Shown: piece by piece, positions 1 through 6,604 of the stretch | How the letters are laid out: every line of letters starts with the position of its first letter | Numbering within the stretch: position 1 is the stretch's first letter | Assembly (NCBI GenBank): GCA_900110015.1 | Contig: FOCD01000002.1 | Coordinates: forward strand, 186,001 to 250,000 | From: Terribacillus saccharophilus | GTDB lineage: Bacteria; Bacillota; Bacilli; Bacillales; Amphibacillaceae | Reading direction: 5' to 3' | Length of the DNA stretch: 64,000 nt | Translations under genes and position numbers: made by a program | Notes under the pieces: generated by a model | What the model saw: the letters and a program-made list of their open reading frames with translations, nothing else | Database searches by the model: none | Told to the model about the DNA's origin: nothing

Positions 1-29
1 CCGATTGTTTCAGCTGCAAAGATGCTCAT
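1..29 (-). CDS. glpF: Probable glycerol facilitator GlpF, 5' end only
   Basis: Only the first nine complete codons (MSIFAAETI) lie in the window; the gene runs off the left edge. The ATG at 29 is preceded by a strong AAAGGGGA ribosome site seven bases upstream (37-45). The short N-terminus resembles the start of bacterial GlpF aquaglyceroporins. Upstream on the same strand are glpP and a long leader with a terminator-like hairpin, which is the arrangement of GlpP-controlled glp genes in Bacillus. Sequence evidence is tiny, so the name rests mainly on context; glpK or another glp gene could be the true first gene. Confidence 0.5.
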
Positions 30-61
30 TGTGATTGTCCCCTTTATTGATAAATTTTTTC

Positions 62-75
62 GGAGAGCGCTTTCA
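62..75 (-). promoter_or_regulatory. cre-like site in the glpF leader
   Basis: The minus strand reads TGAAAGCGCTCTCC, matching 12 of 14 positions of the CcpA cre consensus. It lies about 33 bases before the probable glpF start, inside the transcribed leader, where CcpA would act as a roadblock. Confidence 0.5.
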
Positions 76-167
76 TTAAGCGTCCAAATCAACTGCACCC
101 TAGAAGCATGATAGAAAATAGCTACAATCACCCTAAAAATATTACCAGGAAGCGCTGTCTTTTGGAT

Positions 168-230
168 AAGAAAAATCCATCACCTAATATAACATAGTAT
201 GCCCCTTGGCGTGTACTAAAAAGGTAATGG
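168..230 (-). terminator. Leader terminator, probable GlpP antitermination target
   Basis: On the minus strand CCATTACCT (222-230) pairs with AGGTGATGG (177-185). A second internal stem, TAGTA with TACTA, sits inside, and the hairpin is followed at once by ATTTTTCTT. It lies between a SigA-type promoter and the probable glpF start in a leader of about 235 nt. In B. subtilis GlpP bound to glycerol-3-phosphate prevents termination at such leader hairpins; that role is inferred here from the adjacent glpP. Confidence 0.6.
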
Positions 231-271
231 ATTCTCCGTATCTCCGATCATTGATATTAACTTATAGGTAG

Positions 272-300
272 ACTTTACACCTATTTGAAAGCGGTGTCAA
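272..300 (-). promoter_or_regulatory. SigA promoter for glpF with overlapping cre-like sequence
   Basis: The minus strand has TTGACA (295-300), a 17-bp spacer and TAAAGT (272-277). A cre-like sequence, TGAAAGCGGTGTCA on the plus strand at 286-299 (12 of 14), covers the -35 region. The promoter begins five bases after the glpP stop codon, so glpF can be transcribed independently of glpP. Confidence 0.55.
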
Positions 301-304
301 CAAC

Positions 305-847
305 TTACCACAAACTTTTTTTAGAAGTTGAAACCGCTGTCGCACCTGCTTCCAATGCAGAATCCACATCTTCACGGGTCCGAATGAGCCCACCTGCGAT
401 GACCGGGATGCCCACTTGCTCGGATACTTCTTTTATCATATGAGGAATTAACCCCGGTAAAACTTCGATAAAATCCGGCTGTGTTTTCTTGATCAAAGAA
501 AGATTGTGATCCAATGCATGGCCATCAATTAAGAATAATCGCTGAACTGCAGTTATCTTATATTTTTTAGCTGCATGAATTACATTCGTTCTCGTCGATA
601 TGACGCCATCAGGTTTCAGACGCTGACAGACAAAGTCCATCCCTGCATCATCCGTCTTCAATCCCTGTATCAAATCCACATGCAGAAATACTTTTTTACC
701 CGCTTTTTTTGCATATTTGATTTGAGAAGGAAGCTGTGCAATTCTTGTTTCGAGCAGGACCATCATCTGCATATCTTCCCGATTAAGCAATTCGTCAAAA
801 TCTCTTTCATTACGGGCTGCAGGCAAAATGCGCTGTCCTAAATCCAT
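305..847 (-). CDS. glpP: Glycerol uptake operon antiterminator regulatory protein GlpP
   Basis: This is a 180-residue GlpP-family protein with a TIM-barrel-like fold. It binds glycerol-3-phosphate and acts on the leader mRNA of glp genes to allow read-through. Family features visible are the N-terminal ILPAARNERDFDELL segment and the C-terminal VIAGGLIRTREDVDSALEAG phosphate-binding-like loop. An open frame extends ten codons further upstream, but AAGGAGG sits six bases before the ATG at 847, which fixes that start. The gene lies just upstream of a long leader with a terminator hairpin and a probable glpF start. A hairpin separates it from the acyltransferase gene. Confidence 0.88.
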   Translation of the reverse strand: MDLGQRILPAARNERDFDELLNREDMQMMVLLETRIAQLPSQIKYAKKAGKKVFLHVDLIQGLKTDDAGMDFVCQRLKPDGVISTRTNVIHAAKKYKITAVQRLFLIDGHALDHNLSLIKKTQPDFIEVLPGLIPHMIKEVSEQVGIPVIAGGLIRTREDVDSALEAGATAVSTSKKSLW

Positions 848-862
848 TCTATTCCTCCTTAT

Positions 863-895
863 AAAACAAGCAGACACACTAAGTTGTCTGCTTGT
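863..895 (-). terminator. Hairpin with short U-tract between the acyltransferase gene and glpP
   Basis: ACAAGCAGACA (866-876) and TGTCTGCTTGT (885-895) form a perfect 11-bp stem with an 8-nt loop, followed on the minus strand by only TTTTATAAGG. It spans the acyltransferase stop codon and lies directly before the glpP ribosome site, so it may be a weak terminator or a processing site rather than a full stop. Confidence 0.45.
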
Positions 896-1388
896 TCTTT
901 CGTTGTTCTGCTGTATAAATCACTTGCATCGGATTTCCGCCGACCATCGCACCAGGAGGCACATCCCGATGGACAAGTGTGGCAGCGGAGACGACCGCTC
1001 CATCGCCTATTGTGACACCTGGCAGTATCGTCGTATTAGCTCCTACCATCACATTATCCCCGATGATGACGTCACCTAGACGATATTCAGTAGTTAAATA
1101 CTCGTGCGCCAGTATCGTCGTATTGTAGCCGATAATTGTATTCTTACCAATTGTGATCCGTTCCGGAAATAGAAAATCAGGCACAACCATGAGAGCTAGC
1201 GCTGTTTCTTTACCGATTCTCATCCCTAGGAATGTCTTATACAACCTACTTTTCAAAGCAAGGAAGGGTGTATAGCGGCCGATTTGGATCACGATGAAGT
1301 TTCTTACTACTTTCCAAAAGGAAACTGTTTTATAAAGCTGCCAAAGCGAGTTCGATCCTTTAACGGGATAGCTTTCCATTTTCCGCAT
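879..1388 (-). CDS. yvoF: Hexapeptide-repeat acyltransferase (YvoF-like)
   Basis: The 169-residue protein belongs to the left-handed beta-helix acyltransferases. After an N-terminal helical part, about residues 75-155 show hexapeptide-type repeats such as ITIGKNTIIGYN and VIIGDNVMVGANTTI and the terminal VPPGAMVGGNPM signature of acetyltransferases of the maltose/galactoside family. Substrate is not predictable. The ATG at 1388 has AAAGGAAG upstream, and the gene overlaps the 3' end of ppaX by 29 bases. In B. subtilis yvoF likewise follows the hprK-lgt-yvoD-ppaX group, which supports the name. Confidence 0.75.
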   Translation of the reverse strand: MRKMESYPVKGSNSLWQLYKTVSFWKVVRNFIVIQIGRYTPFLALKSRLYKTFLGMRIGKETALALMVVPDFLFPERITIGKNTIIGYNTTILAHEYLTTEYRLGDVIIGDNVMVGANTTILPGVTIGDGAVVSAATLVHRDVPPGAMVGGNPMQVIYTAEQRKNKQTT

Positions 1389-2031
1389 GCGCTTCTTCCT
1401 TTACGATATCGAGTAGGTCACGGATATCCTCCAGCATATAATCCGGCCCATAAGTCAGCAAGGACTGCTTGCCTTTGATCGACCAAGCTACGCCAGCAGT
1501 TTTCGTGCCGGCATTCTTACCAGACTCGATGTCATGATAATTATCTCCAACCATAATAGCTTCCTCAGGCAAGCTTCCGAGTGCATCAAGACCTTTCAGA
1601 ACTGGTTCTGGATGAGGCTTTGCGTGTGTGATATCATCATACCCGATTACCACATCAAACAATCCGCCAAGCCCACATACCCGAAGACCACGCTCAGCTG
1701 TATCGCGCATCTTCGTCGTTACGATACCCAGCTTAAAGCCTGCCTGCTTGAGCTGCTGCAGAGTTTCAGCCACATAAGGGTACGCTTCAACGTAAGCATC
1801 ATGATGCTTCAAGTTATGTTCCCGATATGCTGCAATCATTTCTTCCGCTCTCACAGGATCGATATTTTCAAACACATCCTTCAGAGGAGGACCAATGAAC
1901 GGAAGCAGTTCTTCCCGTTCATACGTCCGCCCCGTATACTGCTCCAGAGTAGCAGTGTACGAAGCTAGAATCAGACTATTTGAATCTATCAGCGTTCCAT
2001 CAAGGTCAAACAACAATGTTGTAATTGACAT
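1360..2031 (-). CDS. ppaX: Pyrophosphatase PpaX, HAD superfamily
   Basis: This 223-residue HAD hydrolase has the motif I nucleophile DLDGTLIDS near residue 10, a lysine motif in ITHAKPHPEPV and the motif IV segment VGDNYHDIESGKNAG. In Bacillus, PpaX hydrolyses the inorganic pyrophosphate released when HprK/P dephosphorylates HPr-Ser-P, and it is encoded in the hprK operon as here. A GAGAGG sequence lies about ten bases before the ATG. Sequence alone cannot exclude a phosphoglycolate phosphatase, which shares the family; position with hprK and lgt favours PpaX. Confidence 0.85.
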   Translation of the reverse strand: MSITTLLFDLDGTLIDSNSLILASYTATLEQYTGRTYEREELLPFIGPPLKDVFENIDPVRAEEMIAAYREHNLKHHDAYVEAYPYVAETLQQLKQAGFKLGIVTTKMRDTAERGLRVCGLGGLFDVVIGYDDITHAKPHPEPVLKGLDALGSLPEEAIMVGDNYHDIESGKNAGTKTAGVAWSIKGKQSLLTYGPDYMLEDIRDLLDIVKEEAHAENGKLSR

Positions 2032-2053
2032 TTCGCACTCGCCTCTCTATTTC

Positions 2054-2872
2054 TTAATCTTTATAACGAGGTGTATTCGCACCAGGGCGTCGGCGGATAA
2101 TAACTATAATTATCGCAATGGCGATAGCCACGATTGAGACGATTTGCGCTGCACGCAATCCCTCAGCTACAAGACTATCTGTCCGCATTCCTTCGATAAA
2201 GTAGCGTCCAAGGCTATACCATGCGAGGTAGAACAAGAACATTTCCCCACGTTTCAGGTTTACTCTGCGAAGAACGAGTAAAATAACGAAACCAAGAATA
2301 TTCCACAATGATTCGTAAAGGAATGTTGGGTGATACAGAACTCCATCAATACACATTTGGTTATTGATGAAATCCGGGAGATACTGAATATAATTCTGGT
2401 ATGCTTCTGCTGAAACAGGTCCGCCATGAGCTTCCTGGTTCATGAAGTTGCCCCAGCGTCCAATTGCTTGTCCAAGTATTAAACTCGGAGCCGTAATATC
2501 CGCCAGCTTCCAGAAAGGAATTTTCTTTACTCGGCAGAAGATGATTGCCGTAATGATGGAACCGATCAAGGCACCATGGATAGCGATGCCACCTTCCCAT
2601 ATTGCAAACACTTTCCAAAACGGACCATCCGCATAGCTTTCCCATTCAAACGCAACGTAATAAATACGCGCAGAAACGATGGCAGCCGGAATAGCGAATA
2701 CAAGGAAATCTACGAAAGTATCTTTATGTAATCCGCGCTTTTTTGATTCGCGGATAGCCAGCCATAGTCCAAGCGCCGCGCCGACTGCGATAATGACGCC
2801 ATACCAATAGATAGACACCGAACCGAGCTGCAGAAATACCCGATTAAGCGGTTGTACTTCACACATTTCCAT
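2054..2872 (-). CDS. lgt: Prolipoprotein diacylglyceryl transferase Lgt
   Basis: Lgt transfers diacylglycerol from phosphatidylglycerol to the lipobox cysteine of prolipoproteins, the first step of lipoprotein maturation in the membrane. The 272-residue protein has about seven hydrophobic segments and the Lgt signature [14 protein letters not shown] around residues 138-151. The ATG at 2872 (or the ATG two codons later) lies inside the end of hprK; GAGGGAG precedes it by nine bases. Overlap of 14 bases with hprK suggests translational coupling. One certain client in the window is the cytochrome c-551 lipoprotein CccB. Confidence 0.95.
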   Translation of the reverse strand: MEMCEVQPLNRVFLQLGSVSIYWYGVIIAVGAALGLWLAIRESKKRGLHKDTFVDFLVFAIPAAIVSARIYYVAFEWESYADGPFWKVFAIWEGGIAIHGALIGSIITAIIFCRVKKIPFWKLADITAPSLILGQAIGRWGNFMNQEAHGGPVSAEAYQNYIQYLPDFINNQMCIDGVLYHPTFLYESLWNILGFVILLVLRRVNLKRGEMFLFYLAWYSLGRYFIEGMRTDSLVAEGLRAAQIVSIVAIAIAIIIVIIRRRPGANTPRYKD

Positions 2873-3815
2873 CCATCATATCTCCCTCATCATCTTTTCC
2901 TGTTTCAATCATCTTGGTAAGACGCTGCGAGAATTCTTCAGCTGCATTCACGCCCATACGCTTCAGACGGAAGTTCATCGCAGCTACTTCGATGATGACT
3001 GCCAAGTTACGTCCAGGACGAACTGGCACTGTCATTTTCGGTACATTTACATCCATGATTTTCATCGTGTCTTCATCAAGACCGACTCGATCATATTGTT
3101 TCGATTGATCCCATGTCTCCAAGTTAATGACAATGGAAATTTTCTTGTGACTGCGTACAGCACCTGCACCAAATAGCGTCATTACATTGATGATGCCTAG
3201 GCCTCGAATCTCCAGTAAATGTTCGATTAACGACGGAGAATTTCCGATAAGGGTATCATAATCCTCCTGCCGGATTTCAACACTGTCATCTGCAACGAGA
3301 CGGTGTCCGCGCTTGACGAGCTCCAATGCTGTTTCACTCTTACCTACACCGCTTTGTCCTGTGATCAGAATGCCGATACCATAGATATCCACCAATACAC
3401 CATGCACTGCGGTGAACGGAGCAAATTTCGCTTCCAGGAAGTTCGTAATCCGACTGATAACACGCGTCGTCTTGTGTGGTGAACGTAATATCGGAACACC
3501 AGCAGCCTCAGCTGCTTCTTTCATCTCAGGCGGAACTTCCTGACCTCTTGTGATGATTAGACCTGGCGTAACGTCAGAGCATATTTTCTCAAAACGGTCT
3601 CGCTTCTGCTCACTTGTCAGCTCCTCGAGAAAAGAAAGCTCCGTCTTTCCGAACAGCTGCAGCCGATCTTTCGGATAATATTTAAAATAACCAGTCAACT
3701 CTATACCAGGACGGGAAATATCACTCATGAAAATCTCACGCTGTACGCCTGCATCCCCTGTCAGCAATTCCAGATTGAAACGATCCAATAAATCTTGAAT
3801 GACTACTTTTGCCAT
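2859..3815 (-). CDS. hprK: HPr kinase/phosphorylase
   Basis: HprK phosphorylates Ser46 of HPr and, in low energy, removes the phosphate by phosphorolysis. It is the sensor of carbon catabolite repression with CcpA. The 318-residue protein has the Walker A GQSGVGKS at residues 153-160 and the family C-terminal signature [17 protein letters not shown]-initiated extension of seven codons exists, but GGAGGG five bases before the ATG at 3815 picks the MAKVV start. It leads an operon with lgt, ppaX and the acyltransferase. cre-like sites in this window are the expected outputs of this pathway. Confidence 0.96.
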   Translation of the reverse strand: MAKVVIQDLLDRFNLELLTGDAGVQREIFMSDISRPGIELTGYFKYYPKDRLQLFGKTELSFLEELTSEQKRDRFEKICSDVTPGLIITRGQEVPPEMKEAAEAAGVPILRSPHKTTRVISRITNFLEAKFAPFTAVHGVLVDIYGIGILITGQSGVGKSETALELVKRGHRLVADDSVEIRQEDYDTLIGNSPSLIEHLLEIRGLGIINVMTLFGAGAVRSHKKISIVINLETWDQSKQYDRVGLDEDTMKIMDVNVPKMTVPVRPGRNLAVIIEVAAMNFRLKRMGVNAAEEFSQRLTKMIETGKDDEGDMMDGNV

Positions 3816-3845
3816 AAGAACCCTCCATCCTAACAATTCTTGTTT

Positions 3846-3854
3846 ATTCTAGCA
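3846..3854 (-). promoter_or_regulatory. Extended -10 promoter of the hprK operon
   Basis: TGCTAGAAT on the minus strand is an extended -10 element, about 31 bases before the hprK ATG; no good -35 is visible. It follows the yvlD terminator directly, so it is the likely start of the hprK-lgt-ppaX operon. Confidence 0.5.
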
Positions 3855-3883
3855 TACTTCCAGAAAAGATAGATACTTAGGCA

Positions 3884-3918
3884 CAAAAAAGCCCTGCAGC
3901 GATATGCCGCAGAGCTTC
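3884..3918 (-). terminator. Rho-independent terminator after yvlD
   Basis: On the minus strand AAGC-T-CTGC pairs with GCAG-G-GCTT around a short loop and is followed by TTTTTT. It begins at the yvlD stop codon and separates yvlBD from hprK. Confidence 0.8.
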
Positions 3919-3919
3919 T

Positions 3920-4276
3920 TCAATTTGTAATCCGATCACGGATGAGCCAATTCAGTATAAGGTTCAGCAAAGCAAGAATAATTGCCGCGATAATCGCTGT
4001 ACCAAATCCCTCGATAACGAAATTTTCTCCAATCAGACCTTGTGTGATCATCAAGGTAACTGCGTTGACGACAAACAGAAACAATCCGAATGTTAAAGCA
4101 GTCAATGGCAGCGTCAAGACAATCAGCACTGGACGAACCAGGAGATTAAGAACTGACAAAATAAAGCTAGCCAGGATCGCAGTACCAAAGCCTTCTAGAT
4201 AAAAGGAATCAAATAAATGACTGACAATGATCAGTGATAAGCTGTTCAGTAATAGTGTCAAAATCCATTTAAACAT
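3920..4276 (-). CDS. yvlD: YvlD-like phage-holin-family membrane protein
   Basis: The 118-residue protein is almost wholly hydrophobic with four predicted membrane helices and belongs to the phage holin family 4 / YvlD group. A repeated phrase, FGTAILASFILSVLNLLVRP and FGTAIIAAIILALLNLILN, shows an internal duplication of a two-helix unit. Its biochemical role is unknown; in B. subtilis yvlD belongs to the SigW-controlled yvlABCD envelope-stress operon. GGAG lies seven bases before the ATG and the gene follows yvlB by 14 bases, so the two are surely cotranscribed. Confidence 0.82.
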   Translation of the reverse strand: MFKWILTLLLNSLSLIIVSHLFDSFYLEGFGTAILASFILSVLNLLVRPVLIVLTLPLTALTFGLFLFVVNAVTLMITQGLIGENFVIEGFGTAIIAAIILALLNLILNWLIRDRITN

Positions 4277-4290
4277 AATTTATCTCCATG

Positions 4291-5403
4291 TTACGGAAGC
4301 ACCCAAACAGAACCTGTCTTCGTGTTTGCTTCCAAGTGGAGCTTTTCTGCTGCCGCTGGATACGTCTCGAATTTGAGAGCTTTTTTAACGACTTCCTTTG
4401 ATTCATCAATAACAATATATTCATCCAAATCACAATGCAGCAACCCGATATTCGTCGTAATTCGTCCATTAAGCGGGATTGCCGCTAAGGACTTCAATCG
4501 GATACTGCCATTAGTAGCTTTGAAGAAAGCACTGTCCGGATCATCGTTATGCCACTCGCAATGAATGCTGCCATTGAAAGTTTGCGCATCAAGCTTTCGG
4601 AAATTCCCTTCCAGTCGGAGCGAGCCGTTAACGGACTCACACAGAAGATCATTCGCAGCCACATGTTTCAGCTTGATACTGCCGTTAGAGGTTTCAGCAC
4701 TGACGATAGAACCGCCGCCTCCTTGCAAATCGATGCTGCCATTCGTCGTTTTGCAATATATATTCGTGCTGCTCACAGAATCCGTACGAATCGTGCCGTT
4801 AAAGGTCTTCAAGACACATTCTTCATACACAGATTCTGGAACATACAAAGTAATTTCGGGCTTGATCCGTTTATCTTGTAATGAAAACTGCAGTTTGCCG
4901 TCTGCAATCGCGAAATAAGCTTTATCAGTAAACCGCTTCCTAGCAGCCTGCTCATCTTCCTCTTGATAGACCTTCGCTTTCGTCTCGAGCCGTGCGAAAG
5001 GCTCATTCCAGCTCTTGACCGTAATCGAGCCATTATAGATTTTCAGCTCTAATTTCGCGAATGTCTCATCGGCCTGAAAAATGTGATCGACTGTATAATG
5101 ATCGCCAAAGTTTAAATCCAAATCAGCATTCTTAATCTTACTGAAAGCTTGTTGGACATATTGAAGCACTTTTGGACCGACATTCTTTTTCTTGGCAGTC
5201 TTGCTGCTGGTACGTTGCGCTTTAGGATCCTCTCCAGCTGTTACAAGCTCCTGAACCACCAGTTCCTTCTCTTCGTTGATATCCTGTTCCTGCACAGCAC
5301 CGAAAGCCCGCTCATCGAGAGCAGCAAGCTGCAGCTCTGCTTCTTCAGCGGTAAGCTTTCCCTCTTCCAGCTGTTTCAGAATCTTCTTTCTCTCTGTTCT
5401 CAT
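4291..5403 (-). CDS. yvlB: YvlB-like DUF4097 beta-repeat protein
   Basis: The 370-residue protein has an N-terminal helical YvlB/SHOCT-like segment (about residues 1-40), a basic linker, and a C-terminal DUF4097 domain. The latter carries at least seven copies of an NGSI/NGTI phrase spaced by about 17-25 residues, for example TTNGSIDLQG, TSNGSIKLKH and TFNGSIHCEW, as expected for a right-handed beta-solenoid. No signal peptide is seen. Start 5403 is set by AAAGGAGG six bases upstream; an in-frame ATG at 5421 would place that site inside the gene. The role is unknown, but the family is tied to SigW envelope stress together with yvlD. Confidence 0.82.
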   Translation of the reverse strand: MRTERKKILKQLEEGKLTAEEAELQLAALDERAFGAVQEQDINEEKELVVQELVTAGEDPKAQRTSSKTAKKKNVGPKVLQYVQQAFSKIKNADLDLNFGDHYTVDHIFQADETFAKLELKIYNGSITVKSWNEPFARLETKAKVYQEEDEQAARKRFTDKAYFAIADGKLQFSLQDKRIKPEITLYVPESVYEECVLKTFNGTIRTDSVSSTNIYCKTTNGSIDLQGGGGSIVSAETSNGSIKLKHVAANDLLCESVNGSLRLEGNFRKLDAQTFNGSIHCEWHNDDPDSAFFKATNGSIRLKSLAAIPLNGRITTNIGLLHCDLDEYIVIDESKEVVKKALKFETYPAAAEKLHLEANTKTGSVWVLP

Positions 5404-5424
5404 ACATAGCCTCCTTTTCACATA

Positions 5425-5451
5425 TACGGATTATATGTTTTCGAAGTTCCA
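5425..5451 (-). promoter_or_regulatory. ECF-type (SigW-like) promoter for yvlB-yvlD
   Basis: The minus strand has TGGAAC (5446-5451), a 17-bp spacer and CGTA (5425-5428), close to the TGAAAC-N16-CGTA consensus of SigW. It lies inside the end of bshB2, and the predicted transcript would start almost at the yvlB ribosome site, which makes the match tight. Confidence 0.45.
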
Positions 5452-6105
5452 AGTATAGAATGTTTCCTCTTTGAAATGTTCCAATGCGATAGCTTCCATG
5501 TTCTCTTCTGTAAGTTCTTCACCAGTGACATTTCCAAGCACGCCTTGCGCTTGAGATTTATGGCAAAGAATCGTCTTCACTTTCGTTTTTACAAAAGGAC
5601 GGATATCCTGTACGACATCAGGTTTTCCTAAGATCTCCTGGTATCCGCGCATAAACGCCTGCGCCCAAACTGTCGGACGAGTACTTTCCTCCATCCGAGA
5701 CACAGCATCGATCGCAGCTGCACCAAGTGCATTGTGGTCAGGATGAACTGCATACTCCGGATAGTGCGTGATTACAAGTGTTGGTTTGATTGTCTCAAGC
5801 AACTCTTTCAAATGATCGCTAACTTTAGATAGATCTTCGAATTCCAACACTTTATCTCGGTAACCAAGCATTTTCAATTCTACATCCATCACTTTACAAG
5901 CATCCTGCAATTCTTTCTTACGAATTTCAGGTAATGACTCACGAGTCGCAAAAGTAGGATTACCCATATTGCGCCCCATTTCTCCCAATGTACCGCACAA
6001 GTATGTTACCGGCACACCTTCCTGTCTGAACTTAGCAATTGTACCAGCAGCTCCGAAAGCTTCGTCGTCCGGATGCGGGAAGATAACTACTACGTGTTTT
6101 TCCAT
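5431..6105 (-). CDS. bshB2: Bacillithiol biosynthesis deacetylase BshB2
   Basis: BshB2 is a LmbE/PIG-L zinc deacetylase that converts GlcNAc-malate to GlcN-malate in bacillithiol synthesis and has overlap with bacillithiol-S-conjugate amidase activity. The 224-residue protein shows the metal site PHPDDEAFG at residues 10-18 and the downstream YAVHPDHNALG zinc-ligand segment. AAGGAGG precedes the ATG. It follows yojF by 15 bases, the same pairing as B. subtilis yojF-yojG. The 3' end appears to contain the promoter of yvlB. Confidence 0.9.
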   Translation of the reverse strand: MEKHVVVIFPHPDDEAFGAAGTIAKFRQEGVPVTYLCGTLGEMGRNMGNPTFATRESLPEIRKKELQDACKVMDVELKMLGYRDKVLEFEDLSKVSDHLKELLETIKPTLVITHYPEYAVHPDHNALGAAAIDAVSRMEESTRPTVWAQAFMRGYQEILGKPDVVQDIRPFVKTKVKTILCHKSQAQGVLGNVTGEELTEENMEAIALEHFKEETFYTWNFENI

Positions 6106-6120
6106 GATTATTGCTCCTCC

Positions 6121-6468
6121 TTAGAACGCTGTCTCGCTTATTTCCAATGAAACCATCAATCGACCTTCACGATCATGACCAGCCATGAGCAGACGATTCT
6201 TCTCATCCAATTCCCATGCATTCAGTCCTTCTGCGTAAACCCAGCCGTTTTCTGTTTTCAATCCAACGCGATAGGCTGCTCCAGCACCTTTTATCTTGCC
6301 ATGCTCGTAAGTCACCTGTGCATTCCGGATAAAAGCACCAACATTGTACGCTTTTTCATTCACATGATTAGCATATGCACCATTTGTCGTTTCCAGATGT
6401 ATAAACACTTTTTTTCCAGCAAATGCATCTATTTGTTCTTGCACTTCATTCAAATCAATCGGCTTCAC
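6121..6468 (-). CDS. yojF: YojF family protein (DUF1806), bshB2 partner
   Basis: This 115-residue protein matches the small YojF/DUF1806 family that nearly always precedes bshB2 in Bacilli. It begins KPIDLNEVQEQIDAFAGKKV and is rich in beta-strand-like segments; no catalytic motif is known. The start is a GTG at 6468 with AAGGAG nine bases upstream. Gene pairing implies a role in bacillithiol metabolism, but that is inference. Confidence 0.85.
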   Translation of the reverse strand: MKPIDLNEVQEQIDAFAGKKVFIHLETTNGAYANHVNEKAYNVGAFIRNAQVTYEHGKIKGAGAAYRVGLKTENGWVYAEGLNAWELDEKNRLLMAGHDREGRLMVSLEISETAF

Positions 6469-6500
6469 CGTAAGTCGCTCCTTCCAAAGCTATATCTAAA

Positions 6501-6529
6501 CAAATATTTTACTACAAATTCCCCTGCAA
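6501..6529 (-). promoter_or_regulatory. Possible SigA promoter for yojF-bshB2
   Basis: The minus strand has TTGCAG (6524-6529), a 17-bp spacer and TATTTG (6501-6506). It is the only candidate between the uvrA terminator and yojF; the -10 match is weak. Confidence 0.35.
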
Positions 6530-6564
6530 TGCTCATTTGGACGTTTTTAAGGGATTAACATATG

Positions 6565-6604
6565 TAAAAAAATACAGCGGGCAATAGCCTCGCTGTATCT
6601 TTTT
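6565..6604 (-). terminator. Terminator after uvrA
   Basis: ATACAGCG (6572-6579) and CGCTGTAT (6591-6598) form the stem, and the minus strand continues with seven T residues. T-rich sequence on the other side could give some activity in the plus direction. Confidence 0.85.

Noticed and set aside
4269-4469. Minus-strand 66-codon ORF at the end of yvlB.
   Set aside because: It lies in another frame of yvlB and has the composition expected of a shadow frame.
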